Shown here: positions 60,358 to 64,000 of the stretch, in pieces
How positions within the stretch are numbered: position 1 is the first letter of the stretch
How the letters are laid out: each line of letters starts with the position of its first letter
From: Desulfuromonadaceae bacterium
GTDB lineage: Bacteria > Desulfobacterota > Desulfuromonadia > Geobacterales > Pseudopelobacteraceae
Assembly (NCBI GenBank): GCA_028712075.1
Contig: JAQTQX010000009.1
Coordinates: 62,001-126,000, forward strand
DNA: 64,000 nucleotides
Direction of reading: 5' to 3'
Notes under the pieces: model-generated
The model's database searches: none
Seen by the model: only the letters and a program-made list of their open reading frames with translations
What the model was told of the DNA's origin: nothing
Translations under genes and position numbers: made by a program

Positions 60358-61761
60358 CTACTCTTTTGAAATCTTGTAACTGCCGTCTTTGGCAAAAGTC
60401 ACTTTTGCATTGGCAAACTTGACATCTGTGTAGCCTAGGCTCTTGAGGGAGTTATAGGCCACTTCAGCTATTACACCGGTGTTGCAGTAGAATACGATAA
60501 GTTTGTCTTTGGGAATCTCCGCCTGACGATCCTTGAGCTCTTCGGCCGGGATATTTTTGGCGGTCTTGATCATGCCGGCTTTACTTTCGGTCACGGTGCG
60601 GGCATCAATCAACATGACATTTGCAGGAAGTTCCACCGCATACTTTTTGAACTCATCCAGATTAATCTCGCCTGGACGCGGTTTGGAAACATAGGTAGCC
60701 TTGGTCGCCAATTTTCCGCTGGCAACATCATATTTATCTGCCTGCCAGGCTTCGAAACCGCCAGTCAGCATCGCAACTCTCTTAAATCCGGCCTTAAGCA
60801 GCGAGTTTGCAGCTTTTTCTGCATCCTTGCCCCCTTTCTGGTCATAGACTATGATCGGAGCATTTTTCTTGACGTCCAGTTTCTTGGCCAAAGCTGCCGC
60901 TTTCTTTGCCGGGAAGGTAACAGCCCCGACAATAAAGCCTTTAGCAGCTTCCTTTTCTGTACGAGTGTCAAGTAATACGTGCGGAATTTCCTTTGCGATC
61001 CAGGCTTCTTTCAGAAACTTGGGCGATAACACACCATAATGCTTTTCTTGCCAGGCGGGCATGCCATCTTTATAGACTTTGATATTGGTATAGCCAAGCT
61101 TCCTGGCCTTATTGGCAGAACCGGGGCTCATGTTGCAGGTAACGCCCTGACAGAAGAAGATGACGAGTGCGTTCTTGTCTTTCGGCAGCAGCTTCTCGGC
61201 AAGCTTGTCGAATGCCGGAAACGGCAGGTTTACTGCGGTAGGGATTGAACCGTCCTGAAAGCGCGGCAAGGGGCGTGAATCAAAAAGGAAATATTTCCCT
61301 TTTTCCGGCCCTAAAGCGACGAGTTTTTCGATATCAGCTGTTTTCATCAGCATATCATCAGATATTTTCACTGGTGGTTTCTCTACCAGCTTTACCGCAG
61401 TCTTGACACCGTCCTTTTCTACATATTCAACCTTGACTTCGTGGCCTTTCTTGACCAGGTTATCCTTCAAAAACTCTCCATCTCCGATCTTCCCGGCACC
61501 GTTTACCACCTTGATTTCGTCTTCATCAAACTTGAACTGCTCGACAGAATCATCAATCTTCACCTGAATTGTTTTGGCCTTGAACGTCACAAGATCAAAA
61601 TTTCCCCGAACCGTATTCGGCTCGGCTTTGTGACAAAGAGCGCATGGCTTTGCCATCGATGGCTTGGCAGGTGAAGCTGCCGGAACAGCAGGATCAGCAG
61701 CGAATGCAGTCGCCACGGTTAGTGAAGCAGCAACGGTAAAAAGAAGCGTTTTCATGGTCAT
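60358..61761 (-). CDS. Monoheme triple-rhodanese protein (ExtH-like)
   Basis: 467 residues from ATG 61761 (GGGAGG ~9 bases upstream). Signal TLLFTVAASLTVATAFA. One c-type heme site (CALCHK) and three rhodanese domains at about residues 140-255, 255-360 and 360-467. The first has active-site FFCQGVTCNMSPGSA, the second IVYDQKGGKDAEKA with no Cys (probably inactive), the third FYCNTGVIAEVAYN. A rhodanese carrying a heme and placed between a DUF3373 porin and a Psr-like enzyme recalls the ExtHI gene pair of Geobacter sulfurreducens. Likely periplasmic sulfur or persulfide handling linked to electron flow. Confidence 0.88.
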   Translation of the reverse strand: MTMKTLLFTVAASLTVATAFAADPAVPAASPAKPSMAKPCALCHKAEPNTVRGNFDLVTFKAKTIQVKIDDSVEQFKFDEDEIKVVNGAGKIGDGEFLKDNLVKKGHEVKVEYVEKDGVKTAVKLVEKPPVKISDDMLMKTADIEKLVALGPEKGKYFLFDSRPLPRFQDGSIPTAVNLPFPAFDKLAEKLLPKDKNALVIFFCQGVTCNMSPGSANKARKLGYTNIKVYKDGMPAWQEKHYGVLSPKFLKEAWIAKEIPHVLLDTRTEKEAAKGFIVGAVTFPAKKAAALAKKLDVKKNAPIIVYDQKGGKDAEKAANSLLKAGFKRVAMLTGGFEAWQADKYDVASGKLATKATYVSKPRPGEINLDEFKKYAVELPANVMLIDARTVTESKAGMIKTAKNIPAEELKDRQAEIPKDKLIVFYCNTGVIAEVAYNSLKSLGYTDVKFANAKVTFAKDGSYKISKE

Positions 61762-61789
61762 GAATTGTATCCTCCCGATAAAATTTGGC

Positions 61790-62113
61790 CTAGCAGCCGG
61801 CTGTCTTTTTAAACATCTTGGATGTGTTCTTTCCGCCATCGGCATCATACTTTGTGCGGATTTCATCGCCTTCCACAATGCGCTTGTCCTTGAGTTTGTC
61901 GAGGGTCAGTTCGTCGGTAATTGTAATGGTTACCAGTGCTTCCGTCTTGCTATCTTTGAGTATTGTTGTTGCAGACTTACCATCTGCGGCAAGTTCGATT
62001 TTGGTGATTGTGCCGGTCATTTTTGCTTCCTCGGCACTGGCAGTGCTGACAACAGCAAATGAGGTGATAAATGCAAGTGCCATAACCATGATCATCGATG
62101 CTAATTTTTTCAT
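61790..62113 (-). CDS. Small exported protein of the porin/rhodanese cluster
   Basis: 107 residues with AAGGAG before ATG 62113. Signal SMIMVMALAFITSFAVVSTASA. The mature part (KMTGTITKIELAADGKSATTILKDSKTEALVTITITDEL, GDEIRTKYDADGGKN) is a small beta-rich domain of the DUF5666/OB-like type, ending in Cys. Known Ext clusters have a small periplasmic protein in this position (ExtJ-like). No function can be assigned from sequence. Confidence 0.8.
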   Translation of the reverse strand: MKKLASMIMVMALAFITSFAVVSTASAEEAKMTGTITKIELAADGKSATTILKDSKTEALVTITITDELTLDKLKDKRIVEGDEIRTKYDADGGKNTSKMFKKTAGC

Positions 62114-62181
62114 TGTCTAAACTCCTTGTTAAGTGTGCCGTTAAGTGCACGGTTAAATTAATTGTTTGCCAGTAAATAAGA

Positions 62182-62204
62182 CCGGGGGGCATTGTGCCCC
62201 CCGG
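62182..62204. repeat. 10-bp GC-rich hairpin after the porin gene
   Basis: CCGGGGGGCA-TTG-TGCCCCCCGG, a perfect inverted repeat just after the porin stop on its strand. No T-run follows on the minus strand, so it may stabilise mRNA or act as an attenuator toward the small-protein gene 70 bases downstream. Confidence 0.7.
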
Positions 62205-62216
62205 CATCAGATAACA

Positions 62217-64000
62217 TTAAAACTGGACTTCAAAAGTTCCATACACATTTTGTGCAGATTTCAGAGGCGCCATCAGCATCAGATCGGTTGACTGGATTTC
62301 TGAAATTTTCTTCGGTGCGCCAACCCAGTTGTTGCTGCCGGTGTACTCAAAATCATAATACTGGTAACCAAGCTTGAAGAACGCCTTGGCAAAATAGTTG
62401 GAAATCGGCTTCAGATCGAGTTCCTGAATGATATACGGTTCATAGACATTGCCACGTGTACCGACTTTGCTGGTCCACATGTCATCTGCCGAAGGAGCAA
62501 AGGTGATCCAGTATTCAGAACCGTGATTAAACTCAAAACCAATTTTTGTCTTCGATGGAAGGTCATACCGAATGCCTGCATATGCGGCCCAACCAGTACG
62601 ATCTTTGGGAGAGAAATCCTGCGCAAAAAACTCGCCGCTCATCAATCCCTGGAATCCGGCATTCTGGGAAACGTTGTTGTTGGGGTGAGTGACACTCAGA
62701 CCAAGATCACCAAATATCTGTAATGTACCTGGTCCAATATTTTTGAGCGTACTCATGGCGCCGGCACCGTACCAGTCAATGTCGCCAAGGTTCGTTGCCG
62801 GTGCAGTGTTGCCGAACACGGTATTGTTCATGACTGGGAAGTCAAATATATTAAAGCCGCGATTCCACTGCAGCCAGACACGAAGTGGATCGGTATCTAC
62901 CGGAATCACTGCAACTCCGAGCATATCAGTATCCTTGATGCTGTTTGTTGTATCTGTTTTGAATCCGCTGTCATAACCACGGCCATAACAAACTTTGGTA
63001 TAAAAACCTGCCAAGGCATCGATATCTGGGGCATAGCCCACCGTCATCCCGTCAAAGGCGTAATCAACCAGTAGTGCCGGAGTGCCCCCATTGCCAGGTC
63101 TCGCCTTGTTGAGGCGCAGGTTGCTTGGTGCCCCATTGGTTGAAGGACGGCGACCTACCGAAAACCAGAGTGGCTCGTCGGCAATATTGCTCCAGGTAGC
63201 ATAAGCACGATCAACATTCAGTTTACTGTCGGTGGGAATGTGGCCGATAGTGCCGTCAAAGGCACCAACGCGATCAGCGAAGAAGTTACTGTTTGTTGTT
63301 GAATCACTCTGTGAACCGAAGGCTTTATAAATTCCCAGACTTGCATGAACAGTGATGTCCTTGATAGGTTTTGCGGTTAGATCAAGACCGAACTTGTTGG
63401 TGTAGAGGGTTTCGTTCTTGGGTTTGTATGAGGCAACTTTATTCAAGTACGTTGGCTGTCCGGCAACTGCAGGGTCGCCAAGGAACCCCTGCAACAAAAG
63501 ATTATTTAATAATGTTATTTGGTCGGCACTAAATGCACCACTTTGCATCAAATCACCAAGTGTAGAGCCTGCAGGGCCTCCAAAAGGAACAGCACTCATT
63601 TGCATAACTGCGGGCATCACTTTCGCCGAAAGCGTATTCATGACGCTTTGCTGCTGTGACGAGAGTGTCGTTGCTTGTAAAACGGCCGCAGGCACTGCTG
63701 CACCAGGAGCAAAATATGCCTGCATTGGATTTGCTGTAAGCAGTAATTGCTGCATGCCACCGTACATGGCATTTGGCATATACGAGTTTAAGATAAGATC
63801 AAATTGTCCAGGCGAAAACAGTGCGCCAGTTTTTGATTGCAAAGCAAATCCGGCAAAACCACCGGTTGGGCCTGAAATAGCGGCTGCATTGGGGCCATTC
63901 AAAAAATCCCCTACCATACTTTGCATCGTTCCAATTGCATCAGAATACGCCACAGTTTTGCCGTGCAGGCTGTCAACTCGGAAGCGATAATCGCCACCGA
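62217..64000 (-). CDS. DUF3373 outer-membrane porin, ExtI-like (N-terminus beyond window)
   Basis: The frame is open to the window edge (in-frame upstream residues GGDYRFRVDSLHGKTVAYSD), so the start is missing. The N-terminal part is an unusual Ala/Met/Gln-rich stretch (FLNGPNAAAISGPTGGFAGF, ...AYFAPGAAVPAAVLQATTLS). After residue ~190 it becomes amphipathic beta strands with FGLDLTAKPIKDITVHASLG, WFSVGRRPSTNGAPSNLRLN and a final YGTFEVQF, a barrel with C-terminal aromatic. ExtI of Geobacter is a DUF3373 porin tied to selenite/tellurite uptake and extracellular electron transfer. First of a set with the small, rhodanese and Psr-like genes. Confidence 0.85.
   Translation of the reverse strand, partial: GGDYRFRVDSLHGKTVAYSDAIGTMQSMVGDFLNGPNAAAISGPTGGFAGFALQSKTGALFSPGQFDLILNSYMPNAMYGGMQQLLLTANPMQAYFAPGAAVPAAVLQATTLSSQQQSVMNTLSAKVMPAVMQMSAVPFGGPAGSTLGDLMQSGAFSADQITLLNNLLLQGFLGDPAVAGQPTYLNKVASYKPKNETLYTNKFGLDLTAKPIKDITVHASLGIYKAFGSQSDSTTNSNFFADRVGAFDGTIGHIPTDSKLNVDRAYATWSNIADEPLWFSVGRRPSTNGAPSNLRLNKARPGNGGTPALLVDYAFDGMTVGYAPDIDALAGFYTKVCYGRGYDSGFKTDTTNSIKDTDMLGVAVIPVDTDPLRVWLQWNRGFNIFDFPVMNNTVFGNTAPATNLGDIDWYGAGAMSTLKNIGPGTLQIFGDLGLSVTHPNNNVSQNAGFQGLMSGEFFAQDFSPKDRTGWAAYAGIRYDLPSKTKIGFEFNHGSEYWITFAPSADDMWTSKVGTRGNVYEPYIIQELDLKPISNYFAKAFFKLGYQYYDFEYTGSNNWVGAPKKISEIQSTDLMLMAPLKSAQNVYGTFEVQF

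Overview
The window looks like a chromosome segment of a Geobacter-type bacterium (Desulfuromonadia/Geobacterales). The reasons are the density of multiheme c-type cytochromes, tandem GEMM-I riboswitches carrying the adenine that marks the 3',3'-cGAMP subclass, an Mvh/Hdr-type NiFe hydrogenase, a Wsp-like chemosensory operon, and a cluster resembling the Geobacter Ext conduits (DUF3373 porin plus rhodanese protein). This placement rests on family knowledge and reading; no database search was possible.

Region 1 (about 1-16 kb) is accessory DNA. It holds mostly minus-strand small genes: VOC, SnoaL-like, GNAT, thioesterase, DUF2867, PfpI, a methyltransferase and a class A beta-lactamase. Mixed in are gene fragments (HD domain, YdeI-like, DUF2867, medium-chain dehydrogenase) and exact-length duplications. 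Two sites look like integron attC sites (3984-4073 and 5225-5285), and a group II intron 3' end lies between two of the genes. I read this part as an old integron gene-cassette array with no integrase in the window. A second theme is a ~190 bp leader (leader peptide, perfect hairpin, Rho-independent terminator) present twice, at 9151-9342 and 15733-15922. Ordinary-looking genes also sit here: a YhdH-type reductase with its TetR repressor and two matching operators, an HTH-citrate synthase fusion, and a QueG-like iron-sulfur protein.

Region 2 (16-28 kb) opens with an ~800-residue multiheme lipoprotein cytochrome behind two tandem cGAMP-type riboswitches. It continues with a GlxA-like regulator, DUF2917 protein, Asp/Glu racemase, TonB protein plus TonB-dependent receptor with a truncated exbB-like remnant, an OmpA-family protein and an SRPBCC protein.

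Region 3 (28-43.5 kb) is one continuous minus-strand run of fourteen genes with overlaps or gaps under 30 bp. Two CheW, an MCP, CheB, CheR-TPR, CheA-REC, a lone REC and an Hpt-REC-REC-GGDEF protein form a Wsp-like pathway with c-di-GMP output. The NiFe hydrogenase small and large subunits, maturation protease, HdrA, MvhD and a TusA-like protein follow directly. This suggests that chemosensory signalling and hydrogen metabolism are co-transcribed.

Region 4 (43.5-48.4 kb) carries a rubredoxin-rubrerythrin, a YeiH transporter with a rhodanese, a CcdA/thioredoxin-like pair and small hypotheticals.

Region 5 (48.7-64 kb) is devoted to respiratory electron transfer: an octaheme cytochrome; a quinol-cytochrome c type complex (12-heme lipoprotein, 9-heme protein, Rieske, cytochrome b split in two, 4-heme protein); a PsrABC-like molybdoenzyme with triheme c7-type cytochrome; a heme-bearing triple-rhodanese protein; a small exported protein; and a DUF3373/ExtI-like porin that runs off the end of the window.
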